Notes: generated by a model from the letters alone, not told the origin. A DNA stretch of 64,000 nucleotides from Rhodovulum kholense (GCF_003053725.1 NZ_QAYC01000004.1:186001-250000), one strand, 5' to 3'. Counted from the first letter of the stretch, positions 27,816 through 37,298 are shown. A program made the numbers and translations.

Positions 27816-29018
27816 TCAGAGAGCCTCGCCGAAGCCGAAGGTCTCGGTCACATAGTCGATATCCTTGTCGCCGCGCCCCGACAGGTTGACGAGGATCGAC
27901 TTGCCCGGATTGGCCCGGGCCTCGCGCATCGCGAAGGCCACGGCATGGGCGCTTTCCAGCGCGGGAATGATGCCCTCGCGGCGCGACAACTCGAAGAACG
28001 CCTTAAGCGCTTCGGTATCGTCGGCCGTGGTGTAGGTGACCCGTCCGCTGCGGTGCAGATGCGCGTGCTCCGGCCCGACGCCGGGATAATCGAGCCCCGA
28101 GGCGACGGTGTGCACCGGTGCCGGTTCGCCCTTCGCGTCCTTCAGCACGATGGTGCGGAACCCGTGGATGTCGCCATCCTCGCCATAGGCGATTGACGCG
28201 GCGTGATCGCCCAGATTGGACGAGGTGCCCGCGGGCTCGACCCCGTAAAGCGCCACGTCATCCTCGATGAAGCCCGAGAAGATCCCCATCGCGTTCGACC
28301 CGCCGCCGACGCAGGCCGCGACCATGTCGGGCAACTCGCCGGTCATGTCCAGGAACTGCTCGCGCGCCTCGACGCCCACCACATGCTGGAAGTTGCGCAC
28401 CATCATCGGGAAGGGATGCGGCCCCACCACCGACCCGATGGCGAAAAGCGCATGATCGGCCTGGGCGATATAGCTTTCAAAGCAGCTGTCGACCGCCTCT
28501 TTCAGCGACCGACCGCCGAAGGAAACCGGCACCACCGTCGCGCCCAGAAGCTTCATTCGGGTGACGTTGGGCGCTTCCTTGGCGATATCGATCTCGCCCA
28601 TGTGAATCTCGCACTCCATGCCGAAATAGGCCGCGGCGGTGGCCAGCGCCACGCCATGCTGACCCGCGCCGGTTTCGGCCATCAGCTTGGTCTTGCCCAT
28701 GAATTTCGCCAAGAGGCCTTCGGCCATGCAATGGTTCAGCTTGTGCGCGCCGGTATGGTTCAGATCCTCGCGCTTGGCATAGATCTGCGCGCCGCCGCAA
28801 AGATCGCTGAGGTTCCTCAGGTACGAGACCGGCGTCGGCCGCCCCTGAAAATGGGTGCGGATATAGCGCAGCTCGCGGATGAAATCGGCAGATTTCGAGA
28901 TCCGGTCGTAGGCCTCGCGGATTTCGGCGAAATGCGGTTCCAGCGGCGGCGGCAACACCGCGCCGCCATAGCTGCCGAAGAAGCCCTCGCGGGTCGGTGT
29001 GGTCTTCAGGTAGGTCAT
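27816..29018 (-). CDS. trpB: Tryptophan synthase beta chain
   Basis: PLP enzyme that condenses indole with serine to tryptophan. 400 aa. The PLP lysine is in the motif [10 protein letters not shown], the phosphate-binding loop is GGGSNAMG, and the N-terminal [19 protein letters not shown] is typical. No trpA or trpF is adjacent: the downstream neighbour is ahcY, convergent, and the upstream neighbour is a divergent DUF2853 gene, so this trpB is either monocistronic or its operon partners have moved. Confidence 0.97.
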   Translation of the reverse strand: MTYLKTTPTREGFFGSYGGAVLPPPLEPHFAEIREAYDRISKSADFIRELRYIRTHFQGRPTPVSYLRNLSDLCGGAQIYAKREDLNHTGAHKLNHCMAEGLLAKFMGKTKLMAETGAGQHGVALATAAAYFGMECEIHMGEIDIAKEAPNVTRMKLLGATVVPVSFGGRSLKEAVDSCFESYIAQADHALFAIGSVVGPHPFPMMVRNFQHVVGVEAREQFLDMTGELPDMVAACVGGGSNAMGIFSGFIEDDVALYGVEPAGTSSNLGDHAASIAYGEDGDIHGFRTIVLKDAKGEPAPVHTVASGLDYPGVGPEHAHLHRSGRVTYTTADDTEALKAFFELSRREGIIPALESAHAVAFAMREARANPGKSILVNLSGRGDKDIDYVTETFGFGEAL

Positions 29019-29210
29019 GTCTTTTTTCCCCTCTGTCCTGGCCCCTCTGTCCTAGGCTGGGCGCGATCTGACACCCTGCGCCCGCCGGTCTCAAGACGCG
29101 AAAGCGACACATCGGCCGGCGCTGCGTCCGGATTTTACTTGCCCGACGGTCCGGTGCGCCTAGGCTCGATCCCGGCGAGGAGGCCTCAGGACAAAGGAGG
29201 AGGAAGAAAG

Positions 29211-29552
29211 ATGGGAAAGCGCGATCAGCTGATCGAGAAATACGCGCAGGATCTCAAGACCAAATGCGGGATGGCGCCCGACATGGATCTGCTGACCAAG
29301 GTCACCATCGGCTGCGGCCCGGCGATCTACGATGCCGATGCCGAGGTCGTGGCAGCCACCCAGCCGGGTGAGATCGAAACCGTGCGCACCAATTTCCTGA
29401 TCCGCAAGCTGGGCCTGCCCGACAGTCCAGATCTGGACGAGGCGATCCAGGCCGCGATCGAGACCTATGGCGTGTCGAACCCGCACAAGTACCGTGCCGT
29501 GCTGTATTACATGCTGGTCCGGCATTTCGGTAAGGAACACATTTACGGCTAG
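29211..29552 (+). CDS. DUF2853 family protein
   Basis: 113 aa from ATG 29211, preceded by AAAGGAGGAGG. Sequence such as GKRDQLIEKYAQDLKTKCG, LTKVTIGCGPAIYDADAEVVA and NPHKYRAVLYYMLVRHFGK matches the small DUF2853 family of alphaproteobacteria, which has no known function. Soluble and helical by composition. Transcribed away from trpB. Confidence 0.85.
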   Translation: MGKRDQLIEKYAQDLKTKCGMAPDMDLLTKVTIGCGPAIYDADAEVVAATQPGEIETVRTNFLIRKLGLPDSPDLDEAIQAAIETYGVSNPHKYRAVLYYMLVRHFGKEHIYG

Positions 29553-29888
29553 GTCCGGCCGAACGAACCGCAACAGAGTCCGCCCTGCCCCGGAACTGTT
29601 TCCAGCAAGTCGTATAAAATGCCGGGAACATTGGGTTTGTGCAAAGGGCGTGGTCGGCGTATGGTCAATTCATGCCCGCCAGGACGGCAGGGCCCTCATA
29701 GAATTCACGTGTGGTGCGCTAGGGTGCACGTGGGGTGATGGAGGGTTCTGCACTTGCGGAACCCTCCATTCATAACCTCCCGCTCCGGCTCTGCCGCATC
29801 GCCTCCGGCGGAACTGTCCGCCATGCCGGTTGTTCTCGTCCAGGGGGATAACGATCCCCCGGACGCTTAAACGACCGGAGAATTTCCC
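29553..29888. other. 336-base intergenic region with a strong hairpin
   Basis: No credible gene. The main structure is a perfect 11-bp inverted repeat at 29738-29748 and 29759-29769 (arm ATGGAGGGTTC, loop of 10). It is not followed by a T-run on the plus strand, so it is not a standard terminator of the DUF2853 gene. It lies 120 bases before the Blh-type gene and could be a regulatory leader element or a protein-binding palindrome for that gene. Confidence 0.6.
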
Positions 29889-30749
29889 ATGACAGCTTCG
29901 CCCGTAGTGACATCGTTCCACGATGAGGCCACAGGCAGCATGCAATACGTGGTCCACGACCCCGCCACCCGCGAGGGCGTCGTGATCGACCCGGTGCTCG
30001 ATTTCGACCCGGCCGAGGCCCGGGTCACGACCGCCAATGCCGACAGGATTCTCGACCATGTCCGGTCCGAGGGGCTGAGGATCGGCTGGGTGCTCGACAC
30101 CCATCCCCATGCCGACCATTTCTCGGCGGCGCATTACCTCGGCTACGCGCTGGGCGCGCGGCGGGGCATCGGCGCGCGGGTGACCGAGGTGCAGGCGCTC
30201 TGGCGCAACCTTTACAACCTGCCCGAGGCTTTCCCTGCCGACGGCCGCGACTGGGACCGACTGTTTCGCGAGGGTGACGAGATCACGCTGGGCAACCTGA
30301 CGCTGCGGGTGCTGGCGACGCCGGGCCACACGCTGGCCTCTGTCAGCTATCTGGCAGGCGATGCCGCCTTCGTCGCCGATACCTTCATGCGGCCCGATGC
30401 CGGAACCGCACGGGCGGATTTTCCGGGCGGCAGCGCCTCGGTCCTGTACGACTCGCTCGGGCGGCTCTTGTCCCTGCCGGACGAGACGCGGCTGTTCATC
30501 GGCCATGACTATCCCGACGAGGGTGCCGAGGTGCAGCCGATGGCGACGGTGGCCGAGCAACGCCGGAACGTGCATCTCGACGGCGCGACGCGCGAGGACT
30601 TCCTGAAGACCCGGCAGGCGCGCGATGCGACCTTGTCTCTGCCCGACCGCATGCTGGCCGCGCTGCAGGTCAACCTGCGCGGCGGTCGCTTGCCCGAGCC
30701 CGAGGATGACGGGCGGTCCTATCTCAAGATCCCGCTGAACCGGTTCTGA
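29889..30749 (+). CDS. MBL-fold hydrolase of the Blh/persulfide-dioxygenase-like type
   Basis: 286 aa metallo-beta-lactamase-fold protein. Metal ligands: THPHADHFSAAHYL (HxHxDH), H in ATPGHTLASVSYL, D in FVADTFMRPD and H in LFIGHDYPDEG. The pattern and length match Blh proteins that work with the BigR regulator in sulfide/persulfide oxidation; ETHE1-like enzymes share the fold. No bigR gene is adjacent, so a sulfur role is inferred from family only. Preceded by a hairpin-bearing leader. Confidence 0.82.
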   Translation: MTASPVVTSFHDEATGSMQYVVHDPATREGVVIDPVLDFDPAEARVTTANADRILDHVRSEGLRIGWVLDTHPHADHFSAAHYLGYALGARRGIGARVTEVQALWRNLYNLPEAFPADGRDWDRLFREGDEITLGNLTLRVLATPGHTLASVSYLAGDAAFVADTFMRPDAGTARADFPGGSASVLYDSLGRLLSLPDETRLFIGHDYPDEGAEVQPMATVAEQRRNVHLDGATREDFLKTRQARDATLSLPDRMLAALQVNLRGGRLPEPEDDGRSYLKIPLNRF

Positions 30750-30760
30750 GCGGCGGCCCC

Positions 30761-31174
30761 TCAGAGACCGCCCATCTCGCAGACGATCCGCCATTCCTCG
30801 TCGGTCACCGGCTGCACCGAAAGGCGCGAATTGTTGACCAGGACCATGTCCTTCAGCCGCGGCTCGGCCTTGCACATGTCCAGCGTGACGGGCCGGGGCA
30901 AAGGCATGACCGCCTTGATATCGACGCACTCCCAGCGCGGATCGTCGGCCTTGCTGTCGGGATGGGCCTCGGCGATCACCTCGACGATGCCGACCACGGC
31001 CTTTTCGCTGAGCGAATGGTAGAAGAAGCCCCGATCGCCGGTCTTCATGGCCCGCATGTTGTTGCGGGCCTGATAGTTGCGCACGCCGTCCCATTCCTCG
31101 CCGGCCGCGCCTTTCGCGACCTGATCGTCCCAGCCCCAGGTGTTGGGCTCGGACTTGAACAGCCAGAAGGCCAT
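30761..31174 (-). CDS. EVE domain protein
   Basis: 137 aa, a single EVE (PUA-related) domain: starts AFWLFKSEPNTWGWDDQ and continues EWDGVRNYQARNNMRAMKTGD and FFYHSLSEKAVVGIVEV. EVE domains bind modified bases in DNA or RNA. Its ATG (31174) overlaps the stop of the YCII gene by one base (TGATG), placing it last in a tsaD-gpsA-YCII-EVE run. Which modification it reads is unknown. Confidence 0.92.
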   Translation of the reverse strand: MAFWLFKSEPNTWGWDDQVAKGAAGEEWDGVRNYQARNNMRAMKTGDRGFFYHSLSEKAVVGIVEVIAEAHPDSKADDPRWECVDIKAVMPLPRPVTLDMCKAEPRLKDMVLVNNSRLSVQPVTDEEWRIVCEMGGL

Positions 31175-31446
31175 CAGCCGACGACCTTCTTCCAGGCCTG
31201 CACAGAGACGCTTTCGAACAGGCCCGCCCCGGCATAGGGGTCGTTCGCGGCCCAGGCCTCGGCCGCCGCCTTGTCCGCGACATCTAGGATCACCAGCGAG
31301 CCGCACATCTCGCCCGCCTCATCCAGGAACGGCCCCGCCTGCGCCACCACACCGGTCTCGGCGACATAGGCCAGATGCGCGTCGCGATTGGCCTTGCGAG
31401 TCTCCAGATGGCCGGGCTTATCCCGGCAGATCAGCGCGAAATACAT
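31174..31446 (-). CDS. YciI/YCII family protein
   Basis: 90 aa with the YCII pattern: YFALICRDKPGHLETR, AHLAYVAETGVVAQAGPFLDE, GSLVILDVADKAAAEAWAANDPY and a C-terminal VQAWKKVVG. The conserved His and Asp are present. Two ATG codons are available, 31452 (ATGA overlap with gpsA) and 31446. The AAGGAGG site is 1 base before the first and 7 before the second, so 31446 is preferred. Function of the family is not firmly known. Confidence 0.9.
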   Translation of the reverse strand: MYFALICRDKPGHLETRKANRDAHLAYVAETGVVAQAGPFLDEAGEMCGSLVILDVADKAAAEAWAANDPYAGAGLFESVSVQAWKKVVG

Positions 31447-31448
31447 GG

Positions 31449-32414
31449 TCATTCCTCCTTCAGGGGGCGGCTCAGCAGGATCTTGACCGCCTCTTCGATG
31501 CTGCGGCGTCCGTCGATGACCTGGGCGACGCTTTGGGTCACCGGCATGTCGATGCCACGCGCCTTGGCGATGGCGGCGACGGCGCGGGCAGTCGCCGCAC
31601 CCTCGACGGTCACATCGGGGTCGAACCAGGCGTTCTGTCCCAGCGCCACGCCATAGCCGAAATTGCGCGATTGCTGCGAGGTGCAGGTCAGCACCAGATC
31701 GCCAAAGCCCGACAGGCCCGCCAGCGTTTCCGGCTCGGCGCCATAGCTTTGGGCAAAGCGCTGCATCTCGGCAAAGCCCCGGGTGATCAGCGCGGCCCTT
31801 GCGCTTTCGCCAAGCCCGGTGCCGATGACGATGCCCGCGGCAATGGCCATCACGTTCTTCAGCGCGCCGCCCAGCTCGGCGCCCACGGTATCGGTGCTGC
31901 GATACAGCCGCAGCGTCGGCGTCGAAAGCCGTTCCTGCAACGCGACGCCCGCCTCGGGATCGGCGCAGGCCAGCGTCAGCGCGGTCGGCAGCCCTCGGGC
32001 GATGTCGGCGGCAAAGCTGGGGCCCGTCAGCACGGCCGGGACCACCCCGGGGCAGGTCTCGGCGATGATCGCGCTCGGCCCCCGGCCCGTGGCCAGATCG
32101 ACGCCCTTGCAGCAGGCGACCATGTGCCGGGTCTTCAGCACCGGCCCGTAAGTGTCGAGAACGCTGGACAGCACCTGCATCGGCGTCGTCAGCAGGATCA
32201 GGTCGCACTCGGCGATATCAGCGATCCGGGCCGAAACAGAGACGTTTTCGGGCAGCTGAACCCCCGGCAGGCGCGGGTTTTCGTTGCGGCTGCGGATCTC
32301 GTCGGCAAAGGCGGCCTCATGCGCCCAGATCGTCGCCTTGCGCCCGGATTGCGCCAGCACGACACCCAGCGCCGTGCCGAAGGCCCCTGCCCCCGCAATT
32401 CCGATCCTTGTCAT
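31449..32414 (-). CDS. gpsA: NAD(P)-dependent glycerol-3-phosphate dehydrogenase
   Basis: Makes sn-glycerol 3-phosphate for phospholipid synthesis. 321 aa. Rossmann motif [14 protein letters not shown] at the N-terminus; catalytic-domain segments [31 protein letters not shown] (in two blocks) and [15 protein letters not shown]. Overlaps tsaD by ATGA, a conserved pairing in alphaproteobacteria. Confidence 0.97.
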   Translation of the reverse strand: MTRIGIAGAGAFGTALGVVLAQSGRKATIWAHEAAFADEIRSRNENPRLPGVQLPENVSVSARIADIAECDLILLTTPMQVLSSVLDTYGPVLKTRHMVACCKGVDLATGRGPSAIIAETCPGVVPAVLTGPSFAADIARGLPTALTLACADPEAGVALQERLSTPTLRLYRSTDTVGAELGGALKNVMAIAAGIVIGTGLGESARAALITRGFAEMQRFAQSYGAEPETLAGLSGFGDLVLTCTSQQSRNFGYGVALGQNAWFDPDVTVEGAATARAVAAIAKARGIDMPVTQSVAQVIDGRRSIEEAVKILLSRPLKEE

Positions 32415-33496
32415 GCCTTGGCTCCTTTCTTGCCGGCCCCGATCAGCGCGGGGCTTCTTCTGTCAAGCGGCCAGCGCGGCCGGGCGGCCAGCGCCATGTC
32501 GTCGCGGGCGCCAAGGCGAAAGCGTTCAAGCCCGGCCCAGGCGATCATTGCGGCATTGTCCGTGCAAAGCGAAAGCGGCGGCGCGACGAAGGGCAGCCCG
32601 GCCCTGTCGGCCAGATCCTCCAGCGCAGCCCGGATCGCGCGGTTCGCCGCGACCCCGCCCGCGACGGCCAGCGCGGTCGCCTCGGGACAGGCGGCCAGCG
32701 CCCGGGCGGCCTTGCCGGCCAGCACGTCGCGCACCGCCGCCTGAAAGCCCGCGCAAAGATCGGCGCGGTCCTGCACCGTGATCCCGCCCTTTTCGGCGAT
32801 GATCCGGTCGCGGGCACGCAGAAGGGCTGTCTTGAGGCCCGAGAACGACATGTCGCAGCCCGGCCGGTCCATCAGCGGGCGCGGAAAGGCAAAGCGCGCC
32901 GGATCGCCGGTCTCGGCGGCGCGCTCGACCGCCGGACCGCCCGGCTGGGACAGCGCCAGCAGCTTGGCGGTCTTGTCGAAGGCCTCGCCCGGCGCGTCGT
33001 CGATGGTGCCGCCGATCCGGGCAAACTCCTCGGGCCCCGATACCGCCAGAAACTGGCAATGCCCGCCCGAGGCCAGCAGCATCAGATAGGGAAAGTCCAG
33101 CCCGTCGGTCAGCCTGGGCGTCAGCGCATGCCCGGCCAGATGGTTGACGCCGACCAGCGGCAGCCCGGTCGCGGCGGCGATGCCCTTGGCGACCATCACC
33201 CCCGACAGCACGCCGCCGATCAGCCCGGGTCCGGCAGTCACCGCCACGGCATCGAGATCGCCAAACCCCAGCCCGGCCTCGGCCATTGCGCGTTCGACGC
33301 AAAGATCCAGCCGTTCGGCATGGGCGCGGGCGGCAATCTCAGGCACTACGCCGCCGTAGGCCGCGTGCAGCGCGGTCTGGCCCTCGACCACCGAGGCCAG
33401 AATTTCGGGCCTTTCGCCTGCACGCAGGCGCACCAGGGCCGCGGCCGTATCGTCGCAGCTGCTCTCCAGCCCCAGGATCGTCAGTGTCTCGGCCAT
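32411..33496 (-). CDS. tsaD: tRNA N6-threonylcarbamoyltransferase TsaD
   Basis: Transfers the threonylcarbamoyl group to A37 of ANN-decoding tRNAs. 361 aa from ATG 33496. Motifs: [15 protein letters not shown], the metal-binding histidines in [35 protein letters not shown] and the phosphate-binding [12 protein letters not shown]. Works with TsaE encoded at 19541. The frame continues upstream into hemD antisense, which is not coding. Confidence 0.97.
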   Translation of the reverse strand: MAETLTILGLESSCDDTAAALVRLRAGERPEILASVVEGQTALHAAYGGVVPEIAARAHAERLDLCVERAMAEAGLGFGDLDAVAVTAGPGLIGGVLSGVMVAKGIAAATGLPLVGVNHLAGHALTPRLTDGLDFPYLMLLASGGHCQFLAVSGPEEFARIGGTIDDAPGEAFDKTAKLLALSQPGGPAVERAAETGDPARFAFPRPLMDRPGCDMSFSGLKTALLRARDRIIAEKGGITVQDRADLCAGFQAAVRDVLAGKAARALAACPEATALAVAGGVAANRAIRAALEDLADRAGLPFVAPPLSLCTDNAAMIAWAGLERFRLGARDDMALAARPRWPLDRRSPALIGAGKKGAKA

Positions 33497-33574
33497 GGCT
33501 CTGCCGTTGCGTACCCGTCGGTCGGCAGGTAACACCACGGGGACCACAGGCACAATCCCGCGAGGAGGCACGCC

Positions 33575-34297
33575 TTGCCCCAGCATCCCACGCTGCTTCT
33601 CATGACCCGGCCCCGGGCCCAGTCGGACCGCTTTGCCGACGCGTTCGTCCAGAGGTTCGGCACGGACATCGCGATCCGCACCGCGCCGGTGCTGGACATC
33701 GTGCCGCGGACAGAACCGATTTCGCTCGAGGGCTTCGCGGGGCTTCTGTTTACCTCGGAAAACGGCGTCGCCGCGCTGGCGGCCGTCAATGACGACCGGA
33801 GCCTGCCCGCCTATTGCGTGGGCGAACGCACCGCCGATGCCGCGCGGTCCGCCGGGTTCCGGGCCAGCGCGGCCGAGGGCACCGCGGCCTCGATGATCGC
33901 GCATTTCACCGCCGACCGGCCGAAGGGGCGGCTTTTGCACCTGCGCGGCGAACATGCCCGGGTCGAACTGGCCGAGGCGCTCAGCGCCATCGGCATCCCC
34001 ACCGAAGAGCGTATCGTCTATGCGCAGGAGGCCCTGCCCTTCCCGCCCGGGATCCTGGCTGAAATCGAGGCCGCGCCGCTGACTTTGCTGCCGCTGTTCT
34101 CACCCCGGTCGGCCCGGCTGGTCGCCGAGCGGCTGAAGGGATCGGGGGGGCGTCTGGCTTTGGTGAGCATGAGCGCGGCGGTCACGGCCTCCTGGGACGG
34201 GCCGGACCCGGTGGCCCTGATCGAGGCTGTTCGGCCCGACGGCCCGGCGATGATGGACGGTCTGGCTGCGGTAATGGGCGCCGTGGGGGTGCCTTGA
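33575..34297 (+). CDS. hemD: Uroporphyrinogen-III synthase
   Basis: Closes hydroxymethylbilane to uroporphyrinogen III in heme, siroheme and bacteriochlorophyll synthesis. 240 aa. Recognised from [44 protein letters not shown] and [16 protein letters not shown]. The start is TTG 33575, supported by a perfect AGGAGG at 33563-33568 with 6-base spacing; ATG 33602 would cut the first beta strand. First gene of hemD-mitofilin-hemY and divergent from tsaD. Confidence 0.9.
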   Translation: MPQHPTLLLMTRPRAQSDRFADAFVQRFGTDIAIRTAPVLDIVPRTEPISLEGFAGLLFTSENGVAALAAVNDDRSLPAYCVGERTADAARSAGFRASAAEGTAASMIAHFTADRPKGRLLHLRGEHARVELAEALSAIGIPTEERIVYAQEALPFPPGILAEIEAAPLTLLPLFSPRSARLVAERLKGSGGRLALVSMSAAVTASWDGPDPVALIEAVRPDGPAMMDGLAAVMGAVGVP

Positions 34298-34378
34298 GGC
34301 CGTAACGGCGAGTCTTTAATGTGTGAGGCGGTGCGCGACGCGCGGTCTGAGACGAAGCGAATCGAAAGGCGGGTTCCC

Positions 34379-35611
34379 GTGGCTAAAACCGAAGACGAAA
34401 CCGATTCCCAGGATACCAAGCCGTCGCATCCCGAAGGCGGACAAGAGCCCGGCGAAGGTCGGCTGGAGGCGGCCATCCGCACGGCGCGCGACCGTGACGA
34501 CGTGGACGAGCCGGGTGCCGACACCCCCGAGCCTGCCGCGGCGGGCCCGGCTGAACCCGTTCAGGACGAGGCGCCGGTCGAAACGACGCCCGAGCCCGAG
34601 GCTCCGGCGGCAAGGCCCGCTGCTGCCCCAGCTCCGGCGAAGGCCCGACCGGGCCTCATCGGGGCGGTTTCCCCGGTTCTGGGCGGCATTCTGGCCGCGG
34701 GCATCGGCTTCGTCACCGCGCAATACATCCAGCCCGAGGGCTGGTCCTTCCCGGGCACCAGCGCCGGTCTGGGCGAGGCGGGCATGGCGGCCCTGACCGC
34801 CAATGCCGACCGGCTCGACCGGATCGAGACCGCGCTGAACGGCCTTTCCACGGACGGCGGCAGCGAGGCGCTGGCCGGGCAGATCGACGCGCTTCAGACC
34901 GAGATCGGCAAGATCGCCGAGCAGGTCGCCGGGATCGACGCGCGCGTGACCGAGCTCGCCAATTCCCCGGCCGCGGCGGCCAGCGGCGAGGCGGCGGCCG
35001 CGCTCAAGGCCTATGAGGATCAGATCGCGCAGATGCGCGAGCAGAATGCCGAGCTCAGCGCTTCGGTGCAGCAGGTGGCCGAAAAGGCCCAGGCCGATAT
35101 CGGCGCGGCGATGGACCGGGCCGCCCAGGTCGAGGCGCGCGGTGCGCTGATGCGGATCGACGCGGCGCTGGCCGACGGCTCGCCCTTTGCGCCCGCGCTG
35201 GGCCAGTTCGGGTCGATCGAGGTGCCCGAGGCGCTGACGGCGGTGGCCGATACCGGCGTCGCCACCCTGCCCGAGCTGCAATCAGAATTTCCGGCGGCGG
35301 CCCGTGCCGCACTCGAGACCTCGCTCAAGGAGCAGGCCGCGGGTGGCGTGGGCGACAGGTTCAAGGCCTTCGTGCGCAGCCAGCTGGGCGTGCGGTCGCT
35401 GACGCCCAAGGAGGGCGACGATGCCGACGCGATCCTGTCGCGGGCCGAGGCGGCGCTGCGCAAGGACGATCTGGGGACGGTGCTGTCCGAACTCGACGGG
35501 CTTGATGCCGAGGCCAAGGCCGAGATGTCGGACTGGATCGACGCCGCCCGTGCCCGCGCCAATGCCGTGGAGGCCGCGCAGAGCCTCGAGCAAACGCTGA
35601 ACAGCAACTGA
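34379..35611 (+). CDS. Mitofilin/Mic60-like membrane protein
   Basis: 410 aa from GTG 34379; ATG 34319 is an in-frame alternative. Acidic, Pro/Ala-rich cytoplasmic N-terminus; one membrane helix (LIGAVSPVLGGILAAGIGFV, about residues 95-115); a long periplasmic coiled coil with heptad repeats (DRLDRIETALNGL, ALQTEIGKIAEQVAGID, YEDQIAQMREQNAELSASV); and a mitofilin-like C-terminal domain (FPAAARAALETSLKEQ, FVRSQLGVRSL). The hemD-mic60-hemY order is a known alphaproteobacterial arrangement and the protein is related to the crista-forming Mic60 of mitochondria. Confidence 0.87.
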   Translation: MAKTEDETDSQDTKPSHPEGGQEPGEGRLEAAIRTARDRDDVDEPGADTPEPAAAGPAEPVQDEAPVETTPEPEAPAARPAAAPAPAKARPGLIGAVSPVLGGILAAGIGFVTAQYIQPEGWSFPGTSAGLGEAGMAALTANADRLDRIETALNGLSTDGGSEALAGQIDALQTEIGKIAEQVAGIDARVTELANSPAAAASGEAAAALKAYEDQIAQMREQNAELSASVQQVAEKAQADIGAAMDRAAQVEARGALMRIDAALADGSPFAPALGQFGSIEVPEALTAVADTGVATLPELQSEFPAAARAALETSLKEQAAGGVGDRFKAFVRSQLGVRSLTPKEGDDADAILSRAEAALRKDDLGTVLSELDGLDAEAKAEMSDWIDAARARANAVEAAQSLEQTLNSN

Positions 35612-35624
35612 GGACGCGCGAAAC

Positions 35625-37022
35625 ATGCTCTGGTCCCTTCTCAAGATCCTTTTCTTCGTGATCCTTGTCGCCGCGCTCGCCTACGGGGCCGGCATCCTGA
35701 TGGAGACGGGACCGGGCCTCCGGGTCGCGGTCGCGGACATGGAATTCGTGCTGGGCCCGCTGCAGGCGGTGATCCTGGCGCTCCTGACCGTGGTCGGCGT
35801 CTGGCTGCTGCTGCGCGTTGCCGGGTTCCTGGTGGCGCTGGTGCGGTTCCTGAACGGCGACGAAACTGCGATCAGCCGCTATTTCAGCCGCTCGCGCGAA
35901 CGCCGCGGGTTCCAGGCGCTGGCCGACGGCATGCTGGCGCTTGCGTCTGGCGAGGCGCGGCTGGCGATGTCGAACGCCGCCAAGGCCGAACGCTTTCTGC
36001 GTCGGCCGGACCTGACCAACCTGCTCTCGGCCCAGGCGGCCGAGATGCTGGGCGACAAGGGCCGGGCCCGCGACATCTACAAGAAGCTTCTGGGCGACGA
36101 CCGCACCCGTTTCGTGGGCGTGCGCGGCCTGATGAAGCAGAAGCTTGCCGAGGGCGACACGGAAACCGCGATCAAGCTGGCGGAAAAGGCCTTCGTGCTG
36201 AAGCCGCGCCATGCCGAGACCCAGACCACGCTGCTGCAGCTGCAGGCCAATGCCGAGGACTGGAAGGGCGCGCGCAAGACGCTGAACGCGAAACTCCGGC
36301 ACGGCAATATCCCGCGCGATCTGCACCGGCGCCGCGACGCGGTGCTGGCGGTTTGCGAGGCGCGCGACCTGATGGTCGATGGCGACGAGCCGCGCGCCCG
36401 CGACCTGTCGATCGAGGCCAACAAGCTGTCGCCCGACCTGGTGCCCGCCGCCGTGATGGCGGCCCGGGCCTATCACGCGCAGGGCCGCGAAAAGCAGGCT
36501 GTGCGGGTGCTGCGCCGCGCCTGGGAGGCCCAGCCCCATCCCGACATCGCCGCGGCCTTCGCCGAACTGGTGCCCGACGAGACCCCGCAGGACCGGATGC
36601 TGCGCTTTGCCCAGCTGACCGATGTCCGGCCCGACGATCCCGAAACCCGGATGCTGACGGCCGAACTGGCCATCGCCGCCGAGGATTTCCCGGCCGCCCG
36701 CAAGGCGCTGGGCGATCTGGCCGACACCGCGCAGACGGTGCGCGCCCTGACCCTGATGGCGGCGGTCGAGCGCGGTCTGGGCTCTGACGACGAGGTCGTG
36801 CGCGGCTTCCTGGCCAAGGCGCTCAGCGCTCCGCGCGGGCCCCAATGGGTCTGCGACAGCTGCGCCACGATCCAGCCGGCCTGGGCGCCGGTCTGCGGCC
36901 ATTGCGGCGGGTTCGACACGCTGGCCTGGAAGCCTGCGCCCGCGAACCAGGCGGCGCTGGCCGGGGCGTCGGACATGCTGCCGCTGCTGGTTGGCGGCGG
37001 TCTGGAAAAGTCGGCGGACTAG
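35625..37022 (+). CDS. hemY: Heme biosynthesis-associated TPR protein HemY
   Basis: Inner-membrane TPR protein of unclear role in late tetrapyrrole metabolism, 465 aa. Two N-terminal helices (SLLKILFFVILVAALAYGAG and VILALLTVVGVWLLLRVAG) and TPR repeats from about residue 90. The C-terminus has a four-cysteine ribbon, CDSCATIQPAWAPVCGHCGG, which E. coli HemY lacks but which resembles the rubredoxin-like tail of other TPR membrane proteins. Begins 14 bases after the mitofilin stop. Confidence 0.9.
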   Translation: MLWSLLKILFFVILVAALAYGAGILMETGPGLRVAVADMEFVLGPLQAVILALLTVVGVWLLLRVAGFLVALVRFLNGDETAISRYFSRSRERRGFQALADGMLALASGEARLAMSNAAKAERFLRRPDLTNLLSAQAAEMLGDKGRARDIYKKLLGDDRTRFVGVRGLMKQKLAEGDTETAIKLAEKAFVLKPRHAETQTTLLQLQANAEDWKGARKTLNAKLRHGNIPRDLHRRRDAVLAVCEARDLMVDGDEPRARDLSIEANKLSPDLVPAAVMAARAYHAQGREKQAVRVLRRAWEAQPHPDIAAAFAELVPDETPQDRMLRFAQLTDVRPDDPETRMLTAELAIAAEDFPAARKALGDLADTAQTVRALTLMAAVERGLGSDDEVVRGFLAKALSAPRGPQWVCDSCATIQPAWAPVCGHCGGFDTLAWKPAPANQAALAGASDMLPLLVGGGLEKSAD

Positions 37023-37030
37023 GACAAAAA

Positions 37031-37067
37031 GGGTCTACACACCCTCCCGCGAGGGTGCTAAAGACCC
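37031..37067. terminator. Nested hairpin between hemY and the tRNA-Thr locus
   Basis: Outer arms GGGTCT (37031-37036) and AGACCC (37062-37067) enclose an inner perfect stem CACCCTC/GAGGGTG (37040-37046, 37051-37057) with loop CCGC. There is no T-run after it. It probably ends the hemD-hemY transcript; the tRNA promoter may overlap it. Confidence 0.5.
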
Positions 37068-37076
37068 CGCCACAGT

Positions 37077-37114
37077 GCCGGTGTAGCTCAGCTGGTAGAG
37101 CACGTCATTCGTAA
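37077..37114 (+). pseudogene. Orphan 5' half of host tRNA-Thr(CGT)
   Basis: 38 bases identical to the first 38 of the complete tRNA-Thr at 37212, running from the acceptor 5' strand through the D arm and into the anticodon loop (ATTCGTAA), then switching to unrelated sequence (GTAGCGGG...). It cannot fold as a tRNA. The missing 3' half is at 50146-50191, 13 kb away. I read it as the host gene split at the anticodon loop by integration. Confidence 0.85.
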
Positions 37115-37211
37115 GTAGCGGGTCCGCCCGTGAATGGCGTTCAAAACCAGTCGCTTACAAGCGGCGTGAAGTAACTAGTAGGGCCATAGTAGGGCCCTGA
37201 AATGGAAGCGT

Positions 37212-37287
37212 GCCGGTGTAGCTCAGCTGGTAGAGCACGTCATTCGTAATGATGGGGTCGGGGGTTCGAGTCCCTTCACCGGCACCA
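37212..37287 (+). tRNA. tRNA-Thr(CGT), complete copy inside the element
   Basis: 76 bases including an encoded CCA. The acceptor stem GCCGGTG pairs with CACCGGC, the D arm is GCTCAGCTGGTAGAGC, the anticodon arm TCATT-CGT-AATGA gives anticodon CGU (reads ACG), and the T arm is GGGGGTTCGAGTCCCTT. It is identical to the split host halves over their whole length. Unlike the right-hand half it is not followed by a terminator. Extra flanking complementarity (GGAAGCGT before, ACGCTTCC after) extends the acceptor stem in the precursor. Confidence 0.93.
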
Positions 37288-37288
37288 C
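37242..37288. repeat. Left copy of 47-bp direct repeat (att)
   Basis: Identical to 50146-50192. It covers the tRNA-Thr anticodon loop through the CCA end plus one base. Within it, the first eight bases ATTCGTAA are also shared with the orphan 5' half at 37107-37114 and are the most likely crossover core. Confidence 0.85.
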
Positions 37289-37298
37289 GCTTCCGAAA

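Noticed and set aside
37077-37114. A second functional tRNA-Thr
   Set aside because: Only 38 bases match; the sequence after the anticodon loop gives no T arm or acceptor 3' strand.
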